A stretch of DNA of 64,000 bases from NCBI RefSeq assembly GCF_016808335.1, contig NC_053146.1, positions 24,484,637 to 24,548,636 on the forward strand, in the 5' to 3' direction. Every line of letters begins with the position of its first letter. Positions within the stretch are counted from its first letter, which is position 1. The stretch is from Panicum virgatum. Its lineage: Eukaryota; Streptophyta; Magnoliopsida; Poales; Poaceae. Below are positions 22,858-33,708 of the stretch, in pieces. Under the pieces are notes generated by a model. It had not been told where the DNA came from, made no database searches, and worked only from the letters and a program-made list of their open reading frames with translations. The position numbers and the translations under genes were made by a program.

Positions 22858-23359
22858 TAGTATCTTGTAGCCATCAGTTTATATATGTCTTACTGGTGGA
22901 TTTACAAATCCATCTAGAATTTTAAGCCTTGTTTAGAGATACGAATAAGTATCTTTTCGGCTTCAGTAAATTACCGCAGCTGCACAAATTTTAGTTTTAT
23001 TGGAGCGTATTATGTTTTGAAAGGTAAAGCTTTGCAATTATTTAAATTATATACAAATTTACAGTTTTTTTAGAATGGTTGGGATAAAACTAGCGGCTCA
23101 CGCCTTTCGATCCAACGTCTGGAAAGGTAGAGGCACCAAAACAAGAGACACCCGGTATGCACCCGGTGCATACTAAATGGTGGGCTGATAAATATTTAAC
23201 CCATCTTAGTAGCCTAGTCCGAATTGGGCCTATCCATAAATGGGCTGCGGTGATGTCATCTGACATCATCGGCCATGTCATCAGCGCCATATCCTCAGCC
23301 ACATTGCGCCATGAAACACACATCATCGGCCATGTGGATGTTGTGTGATATGACAATTG
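22858..23359. other. intergenic
   Basis: No gene recognised. Two short inverted phrases (CATCGGCCATGT at about 23268 and 23328) are noted only. Confidence 0.25.
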
Positions 23360-23614
23360 AATCTGTGATGTTTATTTTCATCATAGATAATGAGCCTGGG
23401 CTGGGTTGAATAAGTCTAAGGCTATTTTATGACGGTTTCAAAATATTATGGATTAGGCAATCTGTGATGATTTTTTAAGAAACGTCACAAGGTGTAATTT
23501 TTAATGCTTAATATATCACGAAATTTGAGATCATCATAAATACCGTTTTATGATGATTTTTCATTGATCTATGATGAATTTTAATCATCATGGATTAATA
23601 GATTTTTTGTAGTG
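23360..23614. mobile_element. CACTA-type fragment
   Basis: Repeated ATGATGATTTTT/CATCATAAATACCG-like motifs lead to a terminus TTTTTTGTAGTG at about 23614. A similar fragment lies at 52440-52689. The other end is missing. Confidence 0.45.
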
Positions 23615-24130
23615 TAGATGACCAAACACGGGGTAGCTAGTGGCGATTCAAGCGCAGGTGGCAACGTCACGATGTGGTCGCAGAGGAAACCTTTGGGGGC
23701 GTAGAGAACACAACCGGTAGCATTCAAACCCTACCTAGGGTGCAGAGTAGGGCGACGACCTTTGGCTCCAGGGGCGAGGGCACATCAGTCGACACAAAGG
23801 GCGAGGGCGGGGCCGGGGCCGAGTGCAGGGTGGCAGCGTCGGCGGCCTCGCGGCAATCCGGCGGGGGCGAGGTAAGGTGGTAGCGCCGGCGGATAGGCAA
23901 GGGACGTGTGGTTTGGGGGTGGACTGGTAGGGAGGGTGTAATTACCATAGTACCCTTCTACATCTCAAATTAATTAAATTAATTATTTTGGAAAGGCACC
24001 AAAAGGCTCGGCGAGGCACCAACAACCATTGATTTTATAGGTTGATTATGCATTGCGACTTATAAGAGAAATCCATACTTGCAGTGATATTTATTCTTCA
24101 AACCTTAGTACACCCTATAAAAGAGAAAGA
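23615..24130. other. intergenic, GC-rich block then AT-rich
   Basis: ORFs on both strands at 23674-23948 reflect GC-rich composition and have no recognised domain. Confidence 0.25.
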
Positions 24131-24751
24131 GTAAATTGCACTCATCATACAACAACTTGACAAGTGGGTGCAAATTGATCCAATAACTTATAAAGTGCTC
24201 AATTTAGTACAATAACTTGATAGCTAGGTGCAGATTGATCCAATAACTTAGAAAATGCTTAATTTAGTACAATAACTTAGTAAATTGGTGCATTCACAGT
24301 CTAAACATTAATATATTTGCTGACGTCAAATCATAGTAAAGAGTATATTCATGTCGGAAGGTATTATTTGACCGTAGTTTTTTGTGTCGCAATGACACCA
24401 ACAATTTTATTCTCAAAATAAATTAATTATGGTTTAATTAAAAATAATATATTATTTAACCACCATTACAACATCAACATATTAAGCACAAAAATCAATG
24501 GTCAAATAATACTTAATAATTTGTCCTAACATGAATGTACAGTTTATTGAGACTTTGCGTTAGTTACCGTGTAATGTTTGGATTGTGAATGCACCTATTT
24601 GCCAAGTTATTGTATTAAGTTGGGCATTTTACAAGTTGTTAGACCAATCTGCACCCACATATCAAGTTATTGCACTAAATTGAGCATTTTACAAATTGTT
24701 GAATCAATTTGCACTCACCTGACAAGTTGTTATATGGTGGGTGCAATTTAC
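24131..24751. mobile_element. foldback-type MITE with ~175-bp inverted arms
   Basis: The left arm (24131-24306) and right arm (24577-24751) are imperfect inverted repeats beginning GTAAATTGCAC and ending CATTCACAGTCTAAAC. Each arm contains two tandem ~57-bp units (GGTGCAAATTGATCCAATAA / GGTGCAGATTGATCCAATAA). A 270-bp AT-rich loop separates the arms. No clear target duplication was found. Long arms would fit a Mutator-like MITE. Confidence 0.65.
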
Positions 24752-26581
24752 TCAAAGGGAAAAGAGTAGTTCTTCTTAGTACAAAAACTCAATGGAGCCT
24801 ATTTTCTTAACACTATTAACGATGCTAACATATAAAACCATTTAATCCTCTTCAATTGTAGAAATCGGTAATTGATGTTTGGGTGCATTCCATAAATTGA
24901 CAACTAGCGGGTATTATTCTAGCAGCCTCTCTACAGTTAGAGATTATTGTATGCCGTGCACATGGAATTTTCTTAGTGGGCGCATGGTCTGTATACTGTG
25001 TTTCACAAAAAAAATCAAACCGTAGAGATTACATGCAGCATGTGATCTAATGTTGTCGTCATGAATAGTATCACATACTTAGCGCACTAATCTGTCCGTC
25101 AAAAAGGTGCAAGTGGTGTAGCAGCCTTGATGACCTGACACGAGACCCGGGTGGCTCAATTAACTTCATCAAAAGGAGGGAGGGAGCAATGGTTAGGGTG
25201 TTGATGCCAACAACCTTTGGTCAACTTTTGGATTGTGCTCTGCTTCAATTTCTATTTGGCCATATGAGCTTTTCTTTTGCCCTCCCTATCTGAATGTAAA
25301 GTTGCTTCTCTTTGTTGCATGTATCCGTGCTATTTTATAAGCTAGCGACACACTAAATGAGAGCTCATCCAACTTCATTTGGTGTTTTGAAGATGAAGTG
25401 AAGAATTTTGTTGCAATTACCAAGTTATCCTATGCTAAAGCAGCCAAACAATAAGTTTACAAAGAAGCTAGTTTCAGCATGTGCCGGCTTATATCTGAAA
25501 GAAGGCATGAGAGAGACAGACGTATGCTGGCAGTGCCGTGTTGTGAAAATGTTGTGATGTAGCGGCAGCTGTAGCATTTCCTTCCTTGCTCGGCTCAGCA
25601 CGAAAAGCAGGTACTGCTAGACAGACATGAGAAGCAATGTTTTCTGGCTCCAAATAAAAATGCATCTTCAATTCTTGCCTAAAACTTCGATCCAATGAAT
25701 GAGACAAAATACAATTCAGGTGTTCTGTTCTGCTGACTGCTGTGGTCTGATAAATACAATCCGTGGATGCATGTTCTTCCAATTCTTGCTTTCCTTTTGC
25801 TCCATTACCATACAGCAGCCTGAATGTCTGATGTAAACTAGTGCTCCTACTGCTTATTGCTGTCTTTAATTTGGTTAATGGCTGGTGCCTGCTTTATATA
25901 TTACAGGATCATTAGCAGCAGAGGCGCAGAGCTCTGTCTATTGTGTGGCCAGGCCATCACCAGCAGCACTGCACTCTTCTGTTTCCTCCTCTGTTTCTTT
26001 GATAAGGTCCCCCTAGCTTTAATTTTTTAGTTTTTGGTCAACAACAGCAAAGCAGAGTGCAGTGCTTACACAGGTAGGTGAGGAGGTACCAGATGAGATT
26101 GAGTCAGCACACGAGGAAATGGAAGATCATATGTTCATATTCATCGAACAACACCCTTTTGAAGCCATAGTACCGCTTACTGAGGCTTTAAGGACTGGTG
26201 GCACAAGGAGACTATGCTATGGATGGATAAGTGATGGGTCCGAAGATGAGGAAGAACTTACCAGTCAAAATCATGAAGTGGATGTTCCAAGTTCAGGTGG
26301 AGACTTGGTTGGTAAGAGCAAGAGAGTTCAGGTGGAAACCAAATTGCTTCAATTCTGTTGTCACTGTGAATTTATTCAAAGGAAGATGCTCATTATGGTT
26401 TATGATTTCCTTAGTTGTGTGGTGACTTGCTACATTCAATCACATGTAGCACTAGTGTAAAAAAAATGTTCTTTAGTTTCCTAGAACCAAACACAATTAA
26501 TTACAATGGAACAAAAGAAATGTAGATATTATGTTTCCCCTTGCTACCATAAACAAGGTACTAAACCCATAAAATGATAAG
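24752..26581. other. intergenic with unrecognised ORFs
   Basis: An acidic plus ORF at 26062-26460 follows an acceptor-like TTACACAG|GTAGG but matches nothing I recognise. A minus ORF at 25489-25782 is likewise unsupported. Confidence 0.3.
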
Positions 26582-26853
26582 TGTCAGCTATCAATATTAG
26601 GGATACTAAGAGTAGGCGGGAAACTGCGCCACGTGTCCTGGCCAAAACGGCAATTGGAACAATTAGGCTCGCCTTGACCGACCCCCCCGAGGGAAAGTCC
26701 ACCTCGGCCGACCCCGAGGGACGTGATTAGCTCCCCAGGCTCTGCACGTGGATCTTCTCTCTCACACACACACGCCGGCCCCTCTCCCTTAGCATATAAA
26801 CGGGAGAGGAGGGCTCTCGGCCTCTCCATTAGATGTATAAAAAGGAGAGGAGG

Positions 26854-27426
26854 TGTTGACAGCCAAAATTAGCACCAACCGGTCTGACCGGTCTGACTGA
26901 GCGGTCTGACCAGTCGAGGCACTGTGACTTGTCCGGCAGGGACCGACCGGTCTGACCGGTAGGTCCGACTGGTCTGACCGGTCTAGGAGGAGTCCGAGTC
27001 AAATAAGAATTTTTGTAGATCTAGATCTGTAATAGGGATTCCTTTGTGGGATAAGTCCACCCCACCCTATAAATATAAATGTCACGGCCGATTGAGGATA
27101 TCCAATCGAACAAAATCAATACAAACTCTACTTTTCATCCTCTTCTCCAAACCCCAGCTTTTCCAACCCCATCTGCAGTTCTTCCTTCGTCTCCGCGACA
27201 TCTAAAGGCGTTCTAGGTGGCCTGCCGATCCTAGAACAACCCTACGTGCGCCTGCCCTGACGGGGTCCCTCCCGGGCTAGCGTTCTTAGGCCGTTGCCGA
27301 TTCATCCCGGCGAGCGGTCTGACCAAGACCGGTCTGACCGCTCCACGCAGGAGGAGCTGCATCGAGCTCTTCCTCACGCTGCACGATCTAGTGTATTCAT
27401 GTGTTGATCCGTTAAAGGCGTCAACA
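26854..27426 (+). repeat. 5' LTR of the gag-only element
   Basis: Starts TGTTGACAGCCAAAATTAGC and ends GGCGTCAACA. CCCTATAAATATAAA near 27065 is the likely TATA box. It has one more TCTGACCGG unit near its start than the 3' copy. Confidence 0.88.
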
Positions 27427-27433
27427 TACTTTT

Positions 27434-27451
27434 TGGTGACTCCGCTGGGGA
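27434..27451 (+). promoter_or_regulatory. primer binding site of the gag-only element
   Basis: TGGTGACTCCGCTGGGGA lies 7 nt after the LTR. It resembles the TGGYGACTCCNCTGGGGA type used by Tat-lineage elements; the exact tRNA was not determined. Confidence 0.6.
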
Positions 27452-27497
27452 AGAAAGATCTTGGTTAGCAAAACCGATCTAATCTACGCCAAAGAAG

Positions 27498-30159
27498 ATG
27501 GGCTCTACTGCCGAAATCGACCCGGACAACATCATCCCTTTGACGTACGAGCATCTTCCAGAGGAAGTTCGTCTGCGCTGGAGGAGCGCAAGAAGAAGCG
27601 CGATGAAGAAGATCTACTAGCGGCGCTTGCAAGCATCAAGGTCTATCAACGCGGCAAAGTCACCAAGATCAAGGAGATCGACTTCGCTTCTACCTCCACA
27701 GATGCATCTACTGAGGTAACACCTGCTACAACTGCTCCACCTTCTGGTGTTACTATGGAACAAATTCAGAAATTGCTAGCTGAGCATGATGTTTATTGGG
27801 TTAATTGACTTAGCTCTAAGGAAAGAGAATCGGCTGGTAACAAACCAGAAACAGCCGATGAACAACCATCTGTTTCTACTTCTGAATTTTATGTTCCTAA
27901 ACCATCGGCAGCATCTCCTACGAGTCAACCTCAATATGGGATGCCGATGAATTATTTCAGTGGCCAAACTGTGACACCCACGTACACTGATCCCATTATG
28001 AGTATTCCTGGTTCGGCTAACATTAGCCGAACAAATGAGATTGTTCAGTATACACCACCGGAACCCACCAGGAACTCAATGCCACATATCGGTACTCTCT
28101 CCGATGAGATGTTCGACCGATACGTACAGCGCTGGCAAAACCAGCAGAGACCGGTTAGACCGGTATATCAGTCCGGTCAGACCGGTTCTCCCCCACCAGT
28201 CCGATCGGTCGTACCGACCGGTCCATCTGGTCAGTTTGTTCCAAACCAGCGTGAGGTATCTACATTCACACTGCCAAATTCTTCGAATAATTTTGACAAA
28301 ATGCTTGCTTATTATAAGAATGATTTGGCTAATTTACTTAGAGAAAGTTTTGGAGTGGATGTTAGAAGCAAAACCCGCACATACCAAAACACGTATCCTA
28401 CTTCGTTTGATTCGGTTGCATACCCTGTTGGTTTTAGGTTGCCTGAGTTTGTTAAATTCAGTGGGAAAGATACTAGGAGTACTTTTGAGCATATTAGTCA
28501 GTATCTTGCCCAATTAGGAGAAGCTGGTTCAATAAACGAGTTGAAAGTGCGTTTATTTTCTTTATCTTTAACTGGAACTGCTTTCTCATGGTTTTCATCT
28601 TTGGCACCTAATTCTATTGACTCATGGGAACAATTAGAGCAGAAGTTCCATGAACACTTTTTCTATGGGCATGATGAGCTTAAATTGTCTCACTTGACAT
28701 CGGTTAGACAATCGCATGATGAATCTGTCAATGATTACATAAGACGATTCCGCGATACAAAATACCGATGCTTTAGTGTGAATATTGTAGAAAAAGATCT
28801 AGCTAATTTGGCTTTTAATGGCTTGCGCTCTCACCTTAAAGAAAGATTAGAGGGCTATGATTTCTTTACTGTCACTCAGGTGCATCAAAGGACTTTGGCT
28901 ACAGAAAGCCGAAGTAAAGAGTCTCAAGTGTCTCATAGACACCATCGTTCTAGTGTGCATTGCAATTCAGATTGTTCGGATGATGAGTCTAAAGATGTAT
29001 ATGCTGCTGAGTTTGTTTGGCCATCTCACGCCAAACAATTTACTTGTTCTGCTCTTAAGCCGATTCAAAAAATTGGCAAGATGAAAAATTTACTTTTGAT
29101 GTATCCAAGTGCGAGAGGATATTTGACGAGTTATATAGCATTGGATACGTCAAGATGTCACATACTCTACCGCCGCTTGAAGAGTTGAAGCGGCGAGCAT
29201 ATTGCAAATTTCATAATACTTTCTCACATGCCACCAATGATTGTAATGTTTTGTGTAGGCAAATTCAATCGGCCATTAATGAAGGACGATTGGTTATTCC
29301 AACTATGCAGATTGATCAAAATCCTTTCCCGGTGCATATGTTGGAATTGAATAATCCTAAAGTGCTTGTTCGGCCGAGTCAAGCCGAATCAACCAAGGGG
29401 AAGAATGTAGTTATTTGTGATGAAAGACTTGAAAAGAAGCTAACACAGAAGACTCCTCAAAGCATAAAAACACTCGGGGGGCAAGACAACAAGAAGAAGG
29501 CCGACAACAAGTCGACCGGTCTGACCGGCCACATCGGCGGTCTGACCGGTTCGACCAGTTTGACCAGTCATGGGACCGGTCTGACCGGTGCGCCCAGTAA
29601 ATCTGGGAACTCCTACAAAGTCAAGACAAAGCCGAGTTTTAAGAAACTCTTGGCCAAATATGAGAAGGAAGGGAGTGCTCAGAGACAGAAGAGACGACCA
29701 AGCGAAGCAAAGGGTACAGAATCATCATCGAAACATCAAGAGCAATCGAGTCAAGGTAAATGTGCTTCATCTAGTGGACCAATTGCTCCATGGTATTGCT
29801 GGTACCCCTACTTTTATACACCTATGAATTATAGTAGGATGCATATGCAATCATATTATATTCAATATCCTCCTATGTATCCAAATCATGCATTGCCACG
29901 AAGACCGATTGTTGCTAGCAATAATATGGTCCAACAAGATGTTGATTGTAGCAAGGCGGATGAGAAGGATGCAAGGCAAGATTCAAAATATTTCCAGCCG
30001 AGGTGGTGCCCTTCAGGCTTGACGCACACTCAGAAGCGAAGACTGCAACGTATGTGCAAGAAGGAGGTAATGGAGCAACAAGTGGAGCCCGTGCCAAAGA
30101 CGTCAGCAACAATGAAGATGGTGTGGCGGCCCAAACAAGTTGTTTCAACATCAACTTGA
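27498..30159 (+). pseudogene. gag of the gag-only Tat element, disrupted
   Basis: It starts MGSTAEIDPDNIIPLTYEHL at 27498. A frameshift near 27585 moves it to the frame of KKKRDEEDLLAALASIKVYQ, a TGA at 27806-27808 interrupts, and the same frame continues to about 29080 (KVRLFSLSLTGTAFSWFSSL, then KFHEHFFYGHDELK). A second frameshift near 29090 leads to ELKRRAYCKFHNTFSHATND, the retrotransposon gag signature of Tat elements, and on to a stop at 30157-30159. A Gly-Leu-Thr repeat region (29510-29590) is coded by the same CCGGTCTGACCGG motif that fills the LTRs. With two frameshifts and a stop it cannot make full-length Gag. Confidence 0.8.
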
Positions 30160-30287
30160 TTAGAGCAAGTTATGGCCGATAATTACTTATCGCCCTTAGT
30201 ACAAATAATGGCAGATATAATGATAATCATCGCCCTTAGACAATTTTGGCTCAGATGAATGTTTTTTGGCAAGCAAGCTTTACCAAA

Positions 30288-30300
30288 AAACAGGGGGGCA
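30288..30300 (+). promoter_or_regulatory. polypurine tract of the gag-only element
   Basis: AAACAGGGGGGCA lies 2 bp before the 3' LTR and has the same layout as the PPT at 1343-1357. Confidence 0.6.
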
Positions 30301-30302
30301 TA

Positions 30303-30873
30303 TGTTGACAGCCAAAATTGGCACCAACCAGTCTGACCGAGCGGTCTGACCGGTCGAGGCATTGTGGCTTGTCCGGCAGGGACCTACCGGTCTGACTGGT
30401 AGGTCCGACCGGTCTGACCGGTCTAGGAGGAGTCCGAGTCAAATAAGGATTTTTGTAGATCAAGATCTGTAATATAGATTCTTTGCGGGATAAGTCCACC
30501 CTACCCTATAAATATAAAGGGTCACGGCCGATTGAGGATATCTAATCGAACAAAATCAATACAAACTCTACTTTTTATCCTCTTCTCCAAACCCTAGCTT
30601 TTCCAACCCCACCTGCTATTTTTTCTTCGTCTCCGCGATGTCTGAAGGCATTCTAGGTGGCCTGCCGATCCTAGAACAACCCTACGTGCGCCTGCCCTAA
30701 CGGGGTCCCTCTCGGGCTAGCATTCTTAGGCCGTTGCCGATTCATCCCAGCGAGCGGTCTAACCGGTCCTTTAGACCGGTCTGACCGCTCCACACAGGAG
30801 GAGCTGCATTGAGCTCTTCCTCATGCTGCACGATCCAGTGCGTTCGTGTGTTGATCCATAAAAGGCGTCAACA
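30303..30873 (+). repeat. 3' LTR of the gag-only element
   Basis: Starts TGTTGACAGCCAAAATTGGC and ends GGCGTCAACA. It is nearly identical to 26854-27426, with scattered substitutions and small indels, so the insertion is fairly recent but not brand new. Confidence 0.88.
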
Positions 30874-31164
30874 GGAGGTCTCTCCGCCAAGGAGGATTCT
30901 CTCAATCCCGATCAGATCACACTCTGCACTCACCTTTGAGCAAACTCTTTCATTCCACACTAGAGACTTGGGATCTGGCACCCTCTCTCGACCATTTGTA
31001 AACCCCTACTACAAACTCACGCAAGATATGCAAGCTGTCACAAACTGGATGTAGGGACGTTCTGTCCGAACCAGTATAAACCTTGTGTCTTCCTGTGTAC
31101 CATCCGAGTCAAACGCGCAAAGCACTAGATTTACTAGCCAGTGGTTCAGAACACCGAAATTAAC

Positions 31165-31165
<1 letters not shown>

Positions 31166-31195
<30 letters not shown>
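31166..31195. repeat. (TTA)n microsatellite
   Basis: About ten uninterrupted TTA units next to an A-rich stretch. Confidence 0.9.
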
Positions 31196-31514
31196 AAAAA
31201 ATATTTTTTAAAGAATATCATCCAAGCATAAGTAAGTGTGATCTTGTTTTGAAGATCTTGTTATAAGAAAGATAATGTTGAAACTTAAACTTAATTTCGA
31301 TACAGATTTAATACTTATAGTTTTTTAGTTTTGGATTTGCATACAGTGATATCATTTTTTTAAATTTTTTAGAGGCACCACAACACTCAAACAAATAAAT
31401 TGGCCGGCCCAACCGTAAAATCATGTGCTTCAGGTGTTCGCGGTTTTTTTATTTTTATATTTTTTATTTCTATTTTTTACAAAAATATATTTTCGAGTTG
31501 GAAATTTACAGAAA

Positions 31515-31687
31515 TATACCCCGGCCGCCCCGCTGCCGGGCGGCCGGGACCTGGCCGCCCGGCTGCCGGGCGGCAGGGGCTAATCTGCAAAAAAAGAGGA
31601 AAAAAAATTGCGGACAGGTCCCTGGGAACCGGCCGCCCGGCAGCCGGGCGGTCGGCCTCCCAGGCCGCCCGGCTGGGGGGCGGCCGA
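31515..31687 (+). repeat. left TIR of the Mutator-like element
   Basis: GC-rich arm with internal palindromes (CGGCCGCCCGGC, GCCGGGCGGCCGGG) and an A-rich spacer. It pairs with 37193-37363. Next to it, toward the interior, are similar TTTTTGCAGAAATAGACCC / GCAATTTAGCC phrases suggesting serial duplication. Confidence 0.75.
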
Positions 31688-32157
31688 CATTTTTTTTTTG
31701 CAATTTAGCCTTTTTAGCGAAATAATTGAACATATGTGCCCTTTTTGTAACTTTTTGCAGAAATAGACCCTGGGGGTGGGCGCTGTAATATTTGGCGCTG
31801 AGATAACACGTCTTGACGCCACAGATCACGGCGCCGAGGTGCCACGCACGCACAAGCATAGTGAGTCTTCGAACTTGCTTTAAATATTTTCGGACATTTT
31901 CAGGGGACTAGAATACTGTGAACCACACATCAAATATAACGGTAAGAATTAAGAACTAAAAACTACATTACACAATATAAACCATAGGAATTACATCATA
32001 ATACAACGTTAATGAAACACACATCAAACATGCAATGGCATGGCAGAACCCGTTGCAACTACGGTAAACAGATTCTGAACTAAGCTAACATGCCTTAGGT
32101 AATTTAGAAAAACACAACAAACACAATGATGCAGCATGTGACTAGCAATAGATAGTC
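31688..32157. other. MULE interior downstream of the GRF gene
   Basis: Presumed 3' untranslated sequence of the minus-strand GRF gene. No ORF supported. Confidence 0.3.
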
Positions 32158-32864
32158 CTAGTAGCCGTACCCCCACGTAGCAAACTGCGTTGAGCCTTCT
32201 CCGCAGTATCCACCCATTGCAGGTGGTGCAGGCGGTGGTGCCGGAGGGGCAGGGCCCTTCTTCTTGTGACAAGGGCAGTTGCAGTAAGGAATAGTGCATG
32301 GTTCATCCTGTGAAGCGGCAGCATTGCTGGTATCATCATCTTCGTCGTCTTTGTTACCCTCGCTCAATTCCTCGTAATGGTTTACCTTGCATTCCAGATC
32401 AAAGATCTTTATCTAGAGGTACTCGATGAACTCCTGAACTGAATCAATTGGTGCAGGATCGACCCATCTGGTAAAACCACAGTTTTCTGGAGCATCTGAA
32501 GACTGCAAAATAAATTTCATGTAAGGTATCTCAACGAAGATAAAGAAATAAAACAACCGACTATTACCCATGCGTGTGGGCATTTGAAGAAACGCCGACC
32601 GTCATTCATCCCATCGGTGCACATCTGCACTAAGCAGTCCTCACCATGTCTGCATTTTGGCCACGGTTCTCTACGGTTATCATATTATCGTAGAGGAGTT
32701 TCATTGGTAAAATCACTCTTGTGCTGTGGCGGAAACTCAAACACTGGTTCCGGAAAGGAATCCTGTCCAAGAGGCCCCTCCCATATTATGGGGTCTCCCT
32801 TTCTTCCCCCTTTTCCTTTCCCAAAACCGTAGTAATTCTTCCCGCTAGACCCACCTCCAGACAT
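32158..32864 (-). pseudogene. GRF zinc-finger protein gene in the Mutator-like element
   Basis: On minus, ATG at 32864 opens a glycine-rich N-terminus (MSGGGSSGKNYYGFGKGKGG). A GRF-type zinc finger follows: CRHGEDC, then DGRRFFKCPHAW, and after an intron (donor TGG|GTAATAG, acceptor TTTGCAG|TCTTC) ENCGFTRWVD. The CxxG..C..C spacing and RRFFKC/CGFTRW core fit zf-GRF (PF06839), a nucleic-acid-binding finger. The tail is acidic, then Cys/Pro-rich (PYCNCPCHKKK), ending GYGY at 32158. Two in-frame stops (a TAA shortly before the finger and a TAG after EFIEYL) break it. The finger's cysteines are intact. Confidence 0.65.
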
Positions 32865-33432
32865 TGGGTATACAATGAGCTTTGTTGTTTGAGTGCTGCT
32901 AGGAGTTCACAAACTTCGGAGTATTTATAGGCGGACAAAGGTCTGATACCCAGAGTGTGGAGTGTAAATGGACCTGAAAAGCCTACATGATAACACAGTG
33001 AAGAGGCTAGCTGACCGAACACTGAAAAGGCTAGATTCAATTATTGAACTGACTACTCAATGCATCTCTGTGCATGCAGAGCATCTAAGTGCATATAGAC
33101 TCACAGCACTGCATCGCTGCCGCTCGGTCGATCGTGCCTAGATGCCGCCTTCCCCACTACACGCCACAGACCTTCGCTGTAGAATGACAGTTCCGTCGTC
33201 CTCGCCCGAGAGACTGCTTTGAATGTGAGCTGGTGTGGTTGCCGTGTTGTCACATCTTTTTGAAATGGTGAAAGGGCACTACTATTGGGCTGTCGACTTT
33301 TGTCACGTTTGTCTGGGCAAACAATGCGACATATGAGAAACCCGTGATCGCCGTGCTGAGCAGTGACAACCTGTGATCTCGTACTCACAGATAGATACAC
33401 TATGCTCCCTATTTTGAGCTATACGAGCGTGT

Positions 33433-33585
33433 CACGAAGTTTACTCTGTATGTGGTAGTCGTCATCATCGTCGGCAGGATCTCGGCCGCTAACTCCTCCC
33501 GCAACTAACTTATCCTTTATTAAATCACGGAAAAAATTCGCAAGAGATTCCCTTATTTCACGAGCATTATGGAACCCACAAACAT
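33433..33585 (-). CDS. small coding exon in the Mutator-like element
   Basis: The minus strand reads FHNAREIRESLANFFRDLIK followed by DKLVAGGVSGRDPADDDDDY and ends DTLV-stop, an acidic, plausible coding segment without interruptions. It lies between the PMD gene and the GRF gene. Whether it is a last exon of one or a separate gene is unclear, and no family was recognised. Confidence 0.35.
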
Positions 33586-33708
33586 AACAAGTTCACATCA
33601 ATAATATCTATAGAAACAAATGACAAGTAAACTACCACAATCATAAACAATCATAATCCGAACAGTCGAAACAGTCCACAATGCCGCCGGAGAAACAAGT
33701 GCAAACAA

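Larger units (their letters stand above)
26854..30873 (+). mobile_element. gag-only (non-autonomous) Tat-lineage Ty3 retrotransposon, full length
   Basis: Two LTRs of 573 and 571 bp, each TGTTGACAGCC...GGCGTCAACA, bound a 2,876-bp interior and are flanked by ggagg (26849-26853 and 30874-30878). The interior has a primer site, a broken gag and a polypurine tract but no protease, RT, RNase H or integrase. The LTRs and gag are rich in ACCGGTCTGACCGGT motifs. An element with the same LTR start and a pol region lies on the minus strand at 57864-59937 and could be of the helper family. Confidence 0.88.
26582..31160 (+). mobile_element. probable older LTR that hosts the element at 26854-30873
   Basis: The flanks 26582-26853 and 30874-31160 join into LTR-like sequence: a TGTCAGC start, TATA-like boxes (CATATAAACGGG near 26794, GTATAAAAAGG near 26837) and a downstream ACCAGTATAAACC region ending near ACACCGA. 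No PBS or PPT was found, so it may be a solo LTR. Both ends are uncertain. Confidence 0.4.

Noticed and set aside
26062..26460. Acidic ORF of 132 codons as missing N-terminal exon of the 5-phosphatase
   Set aside because: Too far away and no resemblance to the N-terminal WPSIV..KWLN-type region of that family.
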